From Adineta steineri (taxonomy: Eukaryota; Rotifera; Eurotatoria; Adinetida; Adinetidae): a stretch of 64,000 bases of DNA. The translations under genes were made by a program, and so were the position numbers. The notes under the pieces were generated by a model. It had not been told where the DNA came from, searched no databases, and saw only the letters and a program-made list of their open reading frames with translations. Location of the stretch: assembly GCA_905250115.1 (NCBI GenBank), contig CAJNOI010000051.1:62001-126000 (forward strand), written 5' to 3'. Of the stretch, positions 12,363-25,400 are shown piece after piece. The number at the start of each line of letters is the position of its first letter. Position 1 is the stretch's first letter.

Positions 12363-14310
12363 TACTAACCATATTTATATATATATACATATGTATTTAT
12401 CTATCTTTTACATTCCTGCACTTCTAGTCGGGCTGTTGATTTAAAATTTTCAAGAAGAAAAAAAACAACGTTTATTTTTCAGTTGCACTATGTTTTTTAG
12501 ATAAGATTTTTATATGATTTTTATTAGATAAATGACGAAAAAACAATTTAGTGAAGAATGGTAAGTTCATATAAATTTATCGTAATATATATTGACAAAA
12601 AAAACACAATACAATTATTCAGCATGAATAATTTGACCTCGAAAAAATGTTTTTCATTCACTTCAACTATTCTTCTTTTCGTAAACACGATTTGCATTGT
12701 ATTATCTATTGTTAATAGTTCGATTTTGTTTTTCTTATGAAATTACACAGGAAAATCTTGTCTAGAACATACTAATTACTTATGAACATTTCTCAGATTT
12801 GACAAGATGTTAGATGATTTCTTTCCTTTCTATTACTTGTCTAAGCCAGGGCATTTCATCTATCATTCGATTACTTAACATGTCGAGAAGAGAGAGTAAT
12901 AACATAGCATGAGCTTCCTTTCGAAAAAAATAGAAATTCAGCTAATTCATCAATTAGAATCTAGACAAAAAATGATATTTTTATATCAAGTTAAAAACAA
13001 GAAGGCAGAGTTCGTCAGTTTAGGTTTTTTTTATTAAAAATGAAATATAATTATGTAATAGAGTATTTATAATTGAACTCATATTTAGTTGTAGATAACA
13101 ATGTTTATCAAAGCTTTTTAATATAACAGATAAGTAGTTTTATTGCGTTAGATATCATTATATATGTACGCGATAAAGTATAATTTAATCAGTTGAACAC
13201 TTATGAATTAAGAATAGCTAATACGATAAATTTTTATTAAGTGAAATACATTGATACTAATAGATGAAGAAATCTAGATTAGTATGAATAAATATTATTT
13301 TATCGATACATTCTTTCGTTTTTCGTTTAGATCCGATTAGTTCAGGTTTTATTATTTTAATTGAAATGTCTTGTTCAGTGACCAATAGTAGATTTTATAA
13401 GAAAATATCCTCTTGATTTACATCTATTAACTTCGATGATGATTGACTAAATAAAGATTGACAGGAAAATTTATTTTTCTTCCGTAATTAATTCGATATA
13501 ATATTTATTCAAGTACTCTCAAGAAAAAACTTCTTCCTGAATTTGTTAATACATTATTTTCTAGTTTTATAGTTACGTAATATCCTAGATTGGTACGACG
13601 CTTTATTTCTAATTTTCTTTGCAAGAAAGTATCTTTATATTATTCTAAAACCATAATAGAATAATATTTAAAGGTCAGTAGAAGTTGTATCATTTCCTGT
13701 ATGTTATATCCCTCTAATAAATTATGACATTTTCAATCGATCAAATCAACCTTTTGCTTATTAATCCTCAAAAGATTAATTTCATGTTAGCTACGATACG
13801 ATATTCACATGGTTAAGTTATTCAATAAGTATTACTATGAATATTAATAATATTTATTATGAACTGACCTTGAATAAGTCATTAACGAAATATTTATCTC
13901 TAAATCATTCATGCAACAATACACCGACTGCATTGTGTTATATACCACTTCCTGTAGTTAATCAGCATAAGCGAAGAAATTATAAATGAGATCGAATTTT
14001 TATTTTTAGTAGTAGCTATTAATACTCATAGGAAATAATATAATTCTAACCTGTAGTGTAGTCAGGCTGCACGAGATCAATATTTTTAGTCATACATTAA
14101 AACTTATCTAATGATTTATGTTTATTTATAATAAATAAATAATTATTCGATAAATTTTTAGTACGACTAGAAAATTGATTTATTAAATTCTTTAAATAAT
14201 TTTATAATTTTTGTAGATTTGAAATATTAAAATCTAAAAATGATTTATTAAGACAAGAAAATAATCAATCATTTTTCTTTTACACTGTTTTTCTTCTCTT
14301 GAGAAAACTA
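12363..14310. other. Intergenic, about 1.9 kb, no gene supported
   Basis: Very AT-rich spacer between TBC1D20 and the GalNAc-transferase. A 60-codon hydrophobic frame at 12558-12740 looks like chance. A splice-acceptor-like TTTTTGTAG at about 14208-14217 may open a 5'-UTR exon of the following gene. Nothing else with protein or RNA-gene character was recognised. Confidence 0.5.
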
Positions 14311-17300
14311 ATGAATTCATATTCATCATCAACACCATCATCTGAAATTTTATTCAAACGTTTTCGTTTATGGAAACGTCAATATCTTCATGTTGTTATA
14401 TATACTTCATTATTTTGGATATTTCTTGATGTATTTTTTATAATGTTATTTTCTGATTGTACAAAAGAAGTTCTTATACCATGTTCATCATCGGCATCAT
14501 TAAAAGATAAACCAGTACTTATTGATGTCGACCCTATTGAAGATAGTCGTGTACGTCGTCATCCAAAATTTCAAGTGGATAAATTTCAAGACAAAACTCA
14601 AACAATATCACAACGAAATAATGTATTTAATAAGAAAAAATATGAAAAATCGAAAAAAGTTAGTAGTGGAGGTTTTATATCAAAATGGTTTGGATCTGAT
14701 TCAGGTTTAATATTAATTTTTCAAGAAAGGAAATAAAAATAAAAAAATTTTATATTTTTAAAGAATCAAATCCATCAAGTTGGCCAGGTGAAGGTGGACG
14801 TGCGGTTGTTATACCAAGTCATTTAAAAGACGAAGCTAAAAAACGTTTTAAAGAAAATCAGTTTAATATTGTTGCATCTGATCTTATGGCACTGAATCGA
14901 TCTATTAATGATCAAAGATCATCAAAGTTTGTTTTTTATTTATTTCGTAAATTTATAATTATAATTTTTTTAAATTAAGATGTAAATCTCATGAATTTCC
15001 ACCAGATTTACCAACAACATCAATTATAATTGTATTTCATAATGAAGGAAATTCAACGTTATTACGAACATTAACAAGTGTTGTTGGAAAAAGTCCAAAT
15101 GAATATATTCATGAAATTATTATGGTTGATGATTGTAGTGTTGATCGAGGTTTATTTGAATTTTTATTTTATTTTGTATTTATTAAAATTTCCTTTTGTA
15201 GAATATCTCAAAGGTACATTAGAAGAATTTGTAAAAGAATTACCAGTTAAAGTACATATTCTACGAAATACAAATCGATTAGGTCTAATGAAATCTCGAT
15301 TGAAAGGTAAAAGAAAAGAACTAGAAAATCAAATCAAATTAGTTAATAATTTCATTTTCAAGGTGCTGAAATAGCTACAGGTGATACGTTAACTTTTCTT
15401 GATGCTCATATTGAATGTTCACCTGGATGGCTTGAATATTTATTATATGAAGTTAAAAAAGATAGGTAAGAATATTTAATTAACTCTTAACGACGGAGAG
15501 GTTTTGTTTTATAACTATGGGAAGGAATTAATCACAAGAATAGAGATTATGGACCCTCTGTATGCTCATACTACAGACGAAAAGATACAGTTCATTTTCT
15601 TCTCGGAAGGGACATTCGGTCTTAACGGCATGGAATTATTAGATTCTTTTTCGAATCAAAACGAATTCTGTTTATTTTACTCTTGTGACATCTTGAGAGT
15701 GGGTTGGTGAAGAATAATAAAAAACGATACTCAGCCTTACCTTATCACCCACATCTAAAGCTGTATAAAAGTTTGATAAGCCAATGCACTTGAATATGCT
15801 TACGTAGGACGAATGTCCTACTTTCAAAAAAGAATTATTTTAATTATGCAAGAATGATATATTTTTATTTAGAACGGCCGTTGTTTGTCCAATTATTGAT
15901 GTAATCAACGATGATGATTTTGCTTATTTAACTGGTAGTGATATGACTTGGGTATATTTTATCGATATATATATATTTATTTAATATAAAAAAAAACATT
16001 TTTTGTATAATTAGGGTGGATTTAATTGGCGATTAAACTTTCGTTGGTATCCAGTACCAAATCGAGAAGAAATCCGTCGAAACTATGATCATTCATTACC
16101 TCTTCTGTATGATACATTTAAAAAAAAGGTGAAAATTTCTTTTTATAATTCATTTTCTTCTCGTAAATTAGATCTCCAACAATGGCTGGTGGTTTATTTA
16201 CAATAAATCGTGAATATTTTTATGAAATAGGTGCCTATGATCCTGGTATGGAAGTATGGGGTGGTGAAAATTTAGAAATGTCATTTCGTGTTTGGCAATG
16301 TGGTGGAAAAGTTATGATTCATCCATGTAAAATAATTCAAAAAAAAATTCTATACATTCTAATCACTAATTATTTATAGGCAGTCATGTTGGTCATGTAT
16401 TTCGTAAACAAACTCCATATACATTTCCTGGTGGTACTGGAACAGTCATATTTCACAATAATAAACGCCTTGTTGAAGTATGGCTTGATAAATATAAAGA
16501 TTTTGTTTATTCTATTATGCCTGGTATAAATTTTAAAGAAAAGAAAAGAAAAGAAACTAATTTTTTTCAAATAGAATTAAAAAATGTTGATGCTGGTGAT
16601 GTATCTGAACGTCTTGCACTTCGTGAACGTCTTAAATGTAAAGATTTTCGTTGGTATTTACAAAATATTTATCCTGAAAGTTCAATGCCTGTTGATTTTC
16701 ATCATGTTGGAGCAGTAAGTTAAAATTTCTATTCTAACATTTTTAAGTATTTTTAGTATATTTATCTAATGGAAATAAATTTCTTAATTGACTTTTTTCT
16801 ATCTCTCTCTCATATAAATAGCTAAAAAATGAAGCATATGGTTGTGCCGATTCACTCGGTTACGATAGTGAGAATGGAGCCAATCAAAATGCAGGCATTT
16901 TTCCTTGTCACAATCAAGGCGGTAATCAGGTGTGTATATTAATGTTTTCTTTCTTTTATCCTATTTCAGATACGTGTCGAGCCAAGATCTTGCTTGACTA
17001 TTTATCGTCCAGATAAAAAGAAACGTGCGGGCACACTATATGTAGAAAAATGTGTTAACCGAACGTATTCACCTAAGAGTGCTGCTAATCAGGTGGGAAT
17101 AAACGAGAATATTGCATGTTTCATAAACAAAAGTTTATTTATTGATTATTGCATGAAAATTATTTTCGACAGTTTATTTTATTTTAATAGATAGATAAAA
17201 CCATTTACATAAGTAAATATATATATGAAATAAAATAAATTTTAGGAAAAAAATTATTGTAAACGAAAAGCTTTCATGCAATAATCAGATTCTGTTCAGT

Positions 17301-17948
17301 AACGGATAGTGTCCTTTCAATTTATATTATACCAGATTCTTGATAGAAGGTGTAGAATTAATATCTTGATACCTTGGAGAAGATAAAGAAAATTATTCAT
17401 TTAAAGATTTCATATAATAAAACGTTGTAGTTAAGATGAATTTGAGACTGGCTAGAACATGATATAATTATGCCTTAATAGTAATACTCTTTGTCATTAA
17501 CAACTCAACTAGTGAAATGATTATTGCGCTACCTATATTTTATCCTTTTGCTATTTCTTTACGATTGAAAAATTTAATTAATTGCTGATTTGATTATTGA
17601 CCAGCAATTAGCAAACACGAATTGATTATTATAAAATCAATACTAAATTGAGATACCAAAAAATGATTTAAAACTTCAAGACTAAGTTCTTGATTCAGTC
17701 TATATAGACGTTTAAAAATACGAATTTTGCTCGTATTCTATTTCAAAGGATGATATTTGTAAACTATTATCTTTATTATCGTATATTCATTTAGTATATA
17801 AATATTGTTCATATATATAAAACTACTTGATTTCTTACAGATTGTGGTTTATTCAAAATCTGGTGAATTACGTTTTGATGATCTGTGTATGGAAGGTAGT
17901 AAAAATAGTGTTATTAAATTACATAAATGCACTGAAGGAAATCAAAAA
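14311..17948 (+). CDS. Polypeptide N-acetylgalactosaminyltransferase, 3' end lost at assembly gap
   Basis: Golgi type II enzyme that starts mucin-type O-glycosylation by moving GalNAc from UDP-GalNAc to Ser/Thr. The ATG at 14311 precedes a short basic cytoplasmic tail and a transmembrane anchor (about residues 25-48). The catalytic domain shows [31 protein letters not shown] (the metal-binding DxH), [39 protein letters not shown] and [20 protein letters not shown], as in GALNT1/13-like enzymes. A ricin-type lectin domain begins at about 16823 ([25 protein letters not shown]), continues at 16970-17092 and 17841-17948 ([17 protein letters not shown]), and stops at an N gap just before the expected W of the QxW motif. 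The C-terminus is therefore missing from the assembly. Intron 15466-15873 and intron 17093-17840 are longer than usual. Confidence 0.93.
16970..17092 (+). other. Extra in-frame 123-bp cassette exon inside the GALNT lectin domain
   Basis: Bounded by a good acceptor (ATTTCAG) and donor (CAG|GTGGGA). Both flanking joins are phase 0, and the length is exactly 41 codons. In ordinary GALNT proteins the sequence GGNQ is followed directly by the strand corresponding to [16 protein letters not shown], which here lies one exon later. The cassette therefore interrupts the lectin fold between those two pieces. It encodes a segment with SCLTIYRP, a charged DKKKR turn, LYVEKC and a C-terminal AANQ, resembling a lectin repeat. 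It could be skipped or included without changing frame. Confidence 0.6.
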
Positions 17949-17958
17949 NNNNNNNNNN
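17949..17958. other. Assembly gap (10 N)
   Basis: Run of ten N flanked by poly-A and poly-T. It truncates the GalNAc-transferase lectin domain. The short frame after it ends quickly and does not look like lectin sequence, so no continuation is annotated. Confidence 0.95.
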
Positions 17959-18219
17959 TTTTTTTTCTTTAGTTTTTACTTGAATCGGGGCGGTGTTGTC
18001 GTTAACAACACATGCGCAGGATACAATTATTGAGTAGACAGACACACAGGAATGAAAAAGAAATTTCTAAATACAAAAAAATAAGTGATCACTGGACCAC
18101 ATTTTTTTGTTTTTGTTGTTTCGAACGGAATGGCATATATTTAAAAGAGAGAGATAAAAAATAAGAACCATTATAGATATATTCAAATTGAATTGTCTAT
18201 AAATATTGATTCATTTACA

Positions 18220-18855
18220 ATGTCTACTCAATCAATAATAGGATCGAATCTTGCTACTCCTATCGATCCTGATCCGGAATCAGCAAGACAACCATCAACA
18301 CGACCAAGTTCATGGAAAGCATTTCTTGAAAGTCGATGTTGTAAATATATAAAAATAACTTTATTGGTAATTTATTGTCTTAATGTTGTTGCATGGGGTG
18401 GTATGTTATTTCTTATATTTGTTGGTGGTGCAGATAAAACCATGCCTGATGATGATACACGAAAAATTTGGATTGAAATTGATTCACAAATTTTAAATGC
18501 ACTTTTTTGTATACCTGGTCTTGGTCTTATACCTTGGCGATTACGTGATCTTTATCAAGTTTATCGTAAAAAAGATCAACATAAAATTCTTCATCGTCAT
18601 TCATATACAACTAGTCTTTTATGGATTCGAATTGTTGTTTGGATTTTTATAGCAAATTCATTATTTCAAATTGGTATGGCTACATGTATGTGGTCAATGA
18701 ATAGATTTACCAGGCCTGGATGGTTAGTAGGAATCTTTGTTGGACTTGGATGTTTATCAGGAATAGTTGCTGGTTTAATACAATTTATACTTGGAAGAAA
18801 ACAGAAGAAAGCAGAAAAAGAACAGCAAGAACGTGCTGATATATTAAAGAGTTGA
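18220..18855 (+). CDS. DUF2985-type multi-pass membrane protein, fungal-like, intronless
   Basis: Protein of 211 residues in one uninterrupted exon, starting at ATG 18220. It has about four hydrophobic segments: about 50-70 with LNVVAWGGMLFLIFVGG, about 97-112 with IDSQILNALFCIPGLGLIP, about 145-165 and about 172-192. The short LGLIPWRLRDLYQVYR loop and the WIEIDSQILNALFC block are the signatures I recall for DUF2985, a family of unknown function found mainly in fungi. The C-terminal tail is charged (KKAEKEQQERAD). Function is unknown; the membrane location is inferred from hydrophobicity. All other sizeable genes here have introns, so the intronless form and fungal-type family fit horizontal acquisition. 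Confidence 0.75.
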   Translation: MSTQSIIGSNLATPIDPDPESARQPSTRPSSWKAFLESRCCKYIKITLLVIYCLNVVAWGGMLFLIFVGGADKTMPDDDTRKIWIEIDSQILNALFCIPGLGLIPWRLRDLYQVYRKKDQHKILHRHSYTTSLLWIRIVVWIFIANSLFQIGMATCMWSMNRFTRPGWLVGIFVGLGCLSGIVAGLIQFILGRKQKKAEKEQQERADILKS

Positions 18856-19498
18856 TTTATTTATACATGTATTATTTTATAGATATTAAAATTTTCAAAA
18901 AAAGAGTGTTATATGTCGAATTATTTTTCGTATGAAATACTCTTCCACTTAAACTTAAAGAGATACTCAAAAACTTATATAAATAAATTTAAATGAGATT
19001 TATAAAATTCTCGAATAATCAATTTGTATTTTAAATATATTGTATTATATATTTTGTTTTCAATCATCGTTGTTGTTATTATTCTATAGGAAATAAAATA
19101 TTCATTCAATAATGTATTGAAAAAGATTTGGGACATAATAAACATATATACCTTTGCTATTCATAAAGAAAAATCTATCTGATTCATAACATGTAATTTC
19201 ATATCGGTAAGAAGTTTATTGATCATTATAAATTCTCCGGACATATTTTTATGTATATTCTAAAGGTTCTTTAATCACATTCGTAGCTTATTATTTTCAC
19301 ATTAGATTGTTAATGGGAAGGTTTAAACAATAAGAAAAACATTGTCCACCTACGTAGTACCATTTTATGAAAAATATTTTTTGTCATAATCTAAGATTCA
19401 TTTTTTGTCATAAATACTTTTTCGTTTATTTGTCATACATTCAAGTTCGATAGGTTGATTTTCATTCTAAATCATAAACTGATTCAATTCATTCAATA
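18856..19498. other. Intergenic, no gene seen
   Basis: AT-rich spacer between the DUF2985 gene and the giant secreted protein. It holds the 3' region of the former, with AATAAA-like signals near 19090, and the promoter of the latter. No further ORF is supported. Confidence 0.5.
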
Positions 19499-22400
19499 AT
19501 GTTCTTAGTACCGGTGATAATCTTTCTAATTCATCTATTGATATATAATTCGAATGCTTCTCAATGTTCAGACTTGAATTTAACACCATTAAATACAAAT
19601 AATGATGAGAATTATTCAATTGAAATTGAAAAACTTACATCATCAAAGATTATTAAAGTAAATTTAATAAAAAAAGTAAGTCTTACTGATACATCATGGT
19701 TTCTAATGGGTGCAAGAGATTCTTCACAATTAATTGGTACATGGCAACCATTTACACCGATGGATGGTCAAGTTATAGATTGTTCGACAGCAACAACAAC
19801 AGGACAAGCAGTAACAAATCAAAATTCTATTATGGAAAATTCAAATCAATTACAATTTACATTTTATTGGATGCCACCTCCGTCATTTAATAATCGTCTT
19901 ACATTTGTTGCAACTATTTATTATAATAATCCAACAAATAATCAAATAACAGTACGATATACTCAAAGTATAGAAATTGAAATTGAACAAACACAAGAAC
20001 GAGACCGATATCACGATGTTCCTGCAAGTAAGTTAATTTATTTGAATTATTTATTTCTTAATAAATAACATATTTTTTCTCTCAAGCTTTTTGCAATTCA
20101 TCTCCATGTCAGAATGGCGGTACTTGTGTTGTTGATCCTCAATATTCTTATTGTCGTTGTGTTGCACCATGGAATGGTGTATTTTGTAATCTTGGTAAAT
20201 TAAAATTTTCTTCTTTATTATTTCATTTTTTTTTTTCTAAAATTATAGAATATTTTCATTTGATGCTTGCAAGTACTCTACCATTTTCATTGGATTATTA
20301 TTTGAATACACTCAATTCAGCATCATATGCGAATTTATCAAATTCATTAATTCCTTGGCTAAATAATGCATTTAGTACACTTCCAGCAAATAGAATATAT
20401 TCAATCGATTTTGTTGCGTAAGTGCATCTTTATTATATTAAAACGAACTTTACAAATTTCGTTTTTTTTGTTAGTCCAAGTCCACTTGGTACATATATAT
20501 CAGTTAGTATGGCATTAACACCAACTAGTGCATCCTATACACCTTTTATTCAATCAGCACTTGCAACAGCAATAATTCGAAATAGTACAATTTCATATGG
20601 TTATCAATTATCAATTAATCCGCAATATGTAACAACTGCTGTAACACAAGATGGAGCACCATATACATGTAAATAGTGATTTAATTTTATAAAAAATAAT
20701 TTTATATTTTTTGTTTTTTTTAGCGTGTGTCTTTCCATTTACACTTGCTTTAGTTGATTATAATTTTTGTATACCATATGCACCAAATTTTATATGTTCA
20801 TTATCTCGTGTTATCGACAGAAATGCAACTCTTAATAGTCAAGATTGTACAAGAAATAGTTAGTTGATTTAATTTAAAAAATGATTCATAATTTATCGTG
20901 TGTTTTTCTTTTAAGTTTTTAATTATATTCCCAAAGATCCTTGTTTTCCAAATATATGTATTAATGGTGGTACATGTACAGTAGTTAATGGTATTGCGAC
21001 ATGTAATTGTCCAGCCTATTTTACTGGTCCTCGATGTAATCAATGTAAGTTTTTCATATATAAATTATAATTGAATGATTACTAATTTTTTCTTCTCTTT
21101 AAAGTATATGGATGTAATCCAATTACAAATGCTCAGGCTATAACTTGTACAAATAGTGCTACTTGTGTTAATAATGCTTGTGTTTGTGCTTCAAATAATA
21201 CAGTTGGTACATTATGTGAAATAGGTATATTATATTAAATTTTGAAAAAAAATGAAGATATTTTTGTTTGTTAATAGCGAGTAATACTGGATGTAATTTT
21301 CCATTTACATATATGAATGTGACATATACATCATGTGCTGTTATTAATAATCAACCAGTATGTGTTGGAAGAAATTCTGGAACTAATGGACAATTTCCAA
21401 TATCACTTGTTGGTTGTGGAGGTTTGAATAAAAGAAAACATTTCAAATATTAAAATAAAAAAAATTCATTTTTAGCTCCACAATGTCAAAATAATCCATG
21501 TGGTAGCCGTGGTACTTGTCAAGATACTGTTAGTGGTTCATTTCATTGTATAAATTGTGTTTCTGGATACTCTGGTTATTTCTGTGAATTACGTAAGAAA
21601 TTCTTTATTTTCTTCATTATAAATATATACGAATAATTTTATCATTTATATATATATATAGAATTTAAAACGGTTCAGCTGTCATTAAATGTAACCTATA
21701 CACCTGATCTTCAAAATGCTAGTAGTAATGCATCGAAACAATTACAAGCATTAGTTAATCAAACATTAACTACAGCATTTGTAAATGTACCCGGTGGTGT
21801 TAGACCAGATATTGTTTCATTTATGTAATTTTGAAAAAAAAAAATTTATTGATAAGAATATGTTCTTATTTTCTTTTTATAGTCCAAATCCAGATGGAAC
21901 AACAAGCGCTGTTATTAATGTAAACACAAATTATTTAAATTTCCTTAATAATTCAACACAAAATGCATTAAATAATATTGGTGCAGTAACAACTGTTCTA
22001 GTGAATACAAGTAAAATAATTTTCAATAAATATTTCTTTTAAAAATTTATTTGAAATTATTTCTAGCTCGAGATTGTGCGCCGTGGTATATATATGAAGG
22101 GCGAAATGTAACTGGATGTGTATTAAATGCACAAAGCATAGCGATTTGTTCATTAACAAATAATTTTGATCGTGATGGACAATTTACAACTTGTTCAGGT
22201 TTTATTTCGAAAAAATAAAAAAGTCAAATTATTAATTTTATTTCTCTATTAGAACCAATTAATGCTGCTTTATGTAATGGAATGCAATGTGGAGATGGTC
22301 GATGTATTGCAACAAGTCGAAATCTAACGTTTTGTCGATGTCCAAGTGGTGTAACTGGTGCAAATTGTGATCAACGTTAGTAGAAATTTAAGAAAGAATA

Positions 22401-25400
22401 AACAATAATTTTGTTTTCTTAATTTTTATAGTACTGCAATGTAGTGATATTAATTGTCTTAATAATGGTACATGCGTTGCATTAGCAACAGGAAACTATC
22501 GATGTATATGTGCACCTGGTTTTGGAGGAACTTATTGTCAATATAGTAAAATAATTTAAATTCTATTTTTTCTTTCTTTTTAAATGAATTATTTCTATAG
22601 ATATAACTGGTTGTGTGTTTCCTTTTGTTGATAATCAAAATCGAACACAAAATACATGTATAACAACAACTGATTATATGGGAGGAACAGTACCATGGTG
22701 TAGAAATGTTTTTGGTATACCAAGAAGTTGTCAAAGTAAGAATTTGGATTAGATGAGAAAAATAGAAAATATATGTTATTATTAATTTTTATAGTTGATT
22801 ATTGTGCACAACATCCATGCATATATGGTCAATGTGTTCCATCACCTCAATGGGCATTTGGTAATTCATATCCATCATTTATATGTAATTGTACGAGTGG
22901 ATATACAGGACGTTTATGTACACATGGTAAAATATTTGTTAGAAAATAAATTTAGATAAAACTAAATATATTCATTTTTAGCATATTTTCGATTAAAAGC
23001 TCTTTATGCTGTTCCAAATATGACTACAGCACAATTAAATGCTTTAGAATCTCCAACAACAGATACATATCAAAATCTAACAACTTTATTTAGAAATCTT
23101 ATTAGAAATCGAACCAATTCAACATTTGATTTCTTACCATTAGTTTTTACAACGTAAAAATGAATTTATTTTGGAAAAATAACGAAAAAAATTTATTTTT
23201 GTTTTAGTTTTCGAACTGATGAAGGAAATTTCTATCAAGTTAGTGCTGATCTGTCATATAAAGGAAATATTAGTCAAACTGATATAGCACGTATCATTCG
23301 ACCAATACTCGCAAATCTTCCACCAGAATTTCATTCAATATTTGATAATGGAAGTTTAACAGATATTGATGATGTTCAACCACTGAGTCGTATGAATATT
23401 CAAATATATTTTTTTGATTCTGAATTTAATCCTTTTTTTTGTCTTTTTCTAAGCTGCACCAAATTGTACTTTACCATATGGTTATAATACTCAATCATTA
23501 GCTGTATGTCATATGGATAGTAATGGTCTTGCTTATTGTTCTTTTGGATTAAATTATACATTAACAGATCGTAAATTATGTGATGCAAGTGGTTTACCAA
23601 CAGCACAATATACAGCATGTGAAACATTAAATATATCAAATCCATGTAATAGTACACCGAGTTTTCCAATACGTTGTGTAGCTGCAGATAATGGTTGGAC
23701 ATGTTTTTGTGAAGTAACACAAACATTAGGAAGAGATTGTGGAAGTTTCGGTAAAAAGAAACTTATTCTTACAGTTGTTCATAATATTCAAGATATGTTT
23801 ATCTATAGATTTTTGTCGAAATGGTTCATTACTTTGTCGAAATAATGCAACATGTATTAATCGACCTGATTTACAAGATTTTGCTTGTAATTGTACTGAT
23901 CCATACTATGGGCGTCTTTGTGAAAATTGTAATATTTATATAGATTTAATGAACTAAATATTGATAGTTTCTATTTTTCTTTTTGTATAGTTGGTCGTGC
24001 TTATAGGATATTTCTGCTGAATTATTCTAATGAAACATCTCCAGGTATTCCAACACTTGTAGCAATGATTAATCAAACAATTATTAATATGACAAATGGA
24101 GGTGTTATTGCTACTAGTATTTCTATTGGGTAATAGAAGAGAGAGAGAAAAATATTAAAAAAATTAAAATCATTATTTATTTCTAGTCCATCCGGTGAAG
24201 TTAATATAATTGTAGCTGGTAAAAATTATTCAATACCTGATTTTGAACTACCATTTACTGATAAACTTAAATCAAATTTGACAATTGGTCCATATAATGT
24301 TGCTTTCAATCAAACAAATCTTATTCCAATAAATAGTTTGTTTAAAGAAAAACTTTTTTTTTCCAAAATTTAACTATGAAATATTTTCTTTTATCTAGCA
24401 AATGCAACATGTTCTTTTCCATTTGCGTATAATGGTGCAAATTATACAACTTGTATAACAACTGGGTATGGGTTTCCTTGGTGTAGTGCAACACCAGTGT
24501 TTACTGGGCGACTTGTTGATTGTCGAAATAGTATATAAAAAGAAAAATTTTATAGAAATAAATAAATAAATTAAATTTTTTTCAATGTATTTTCTAGTTG
24601 ATTGGTGTGCATCAGGTCCCTGTTTAAATAATGGAACATGTTCCGTTAATCAACAATATGGTACATTTCAATGTAAATGTGTCGATGGTTGGGTTGGTCT
24701 ACAATGTGCTTATCGTAAGTTTCTATTAATTAATCTATACGAAAAAAAAATAATATTTCTTTAGCGTCAACAACAATTACTATTGTTATTCCTTTGGGTA
24801 ATAATACTTTTAATGCTACATTACTTAATATTACTAGTCAATTACCAAACAACACAAATATTGATATTGTTAGGTAAATAAATTATTCTTTTTTTTAATT
24901 CTTAAAAATGAAATATTTTCATTTAGACCTGGTCCGAATAATACAATTATTATAGTAATAACAGTTAATGGTACTAATTCACCAAATATAACAGGACCAA
25001 CTATATTAAATATAACAAAAGAACCAACGAAAAGTATAGAAGAGAAAAAAATAAATAAAAGAATTTCATTTAATTAAAATTATATTTTAGATGTTGATGG
25101 TTGTGTATTTCCATTTATATATAAAAATGAAAGTTATTCTTCATGTATACCTCTTGGTCTAAATCATTCAACATTTTGCTGTCAAAATTCAAATTGTGAT
25201 ACTAATCCTCAATGGAAATTTTGTAATAATACAGGTAATTTCAATATATATATATATATTTTACAATTCAAAATACAATCTTTATTAGACGTTTGTAATA
25301 TTTGTGGACCTACTGCTGGTTGTACATTAACTGGAATTGGGATTATAACATGTGTTTGTCCGCCTGGTGTAACGGGTGTTCTTTGTGATATAGGTAAGTT

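Noticed and set aside
12558..12740. 60-codon hydrophobic frame
   Set aside because: No homology, no neighbouring exons, and composition expected from AT-rich DNA.
15504..15710. Extra exon or gene in the GALNT intron
   Set aside because: 68-codon frame with no splice support and no counterpart in GALNT proteins.
17959..18035. Last exon of the GalNAc-transferase after the gap
   Set aside because: The acceptor-like TTTAG is present but the following frame shows no lectin motif and stops quickly; gap size is unknown.
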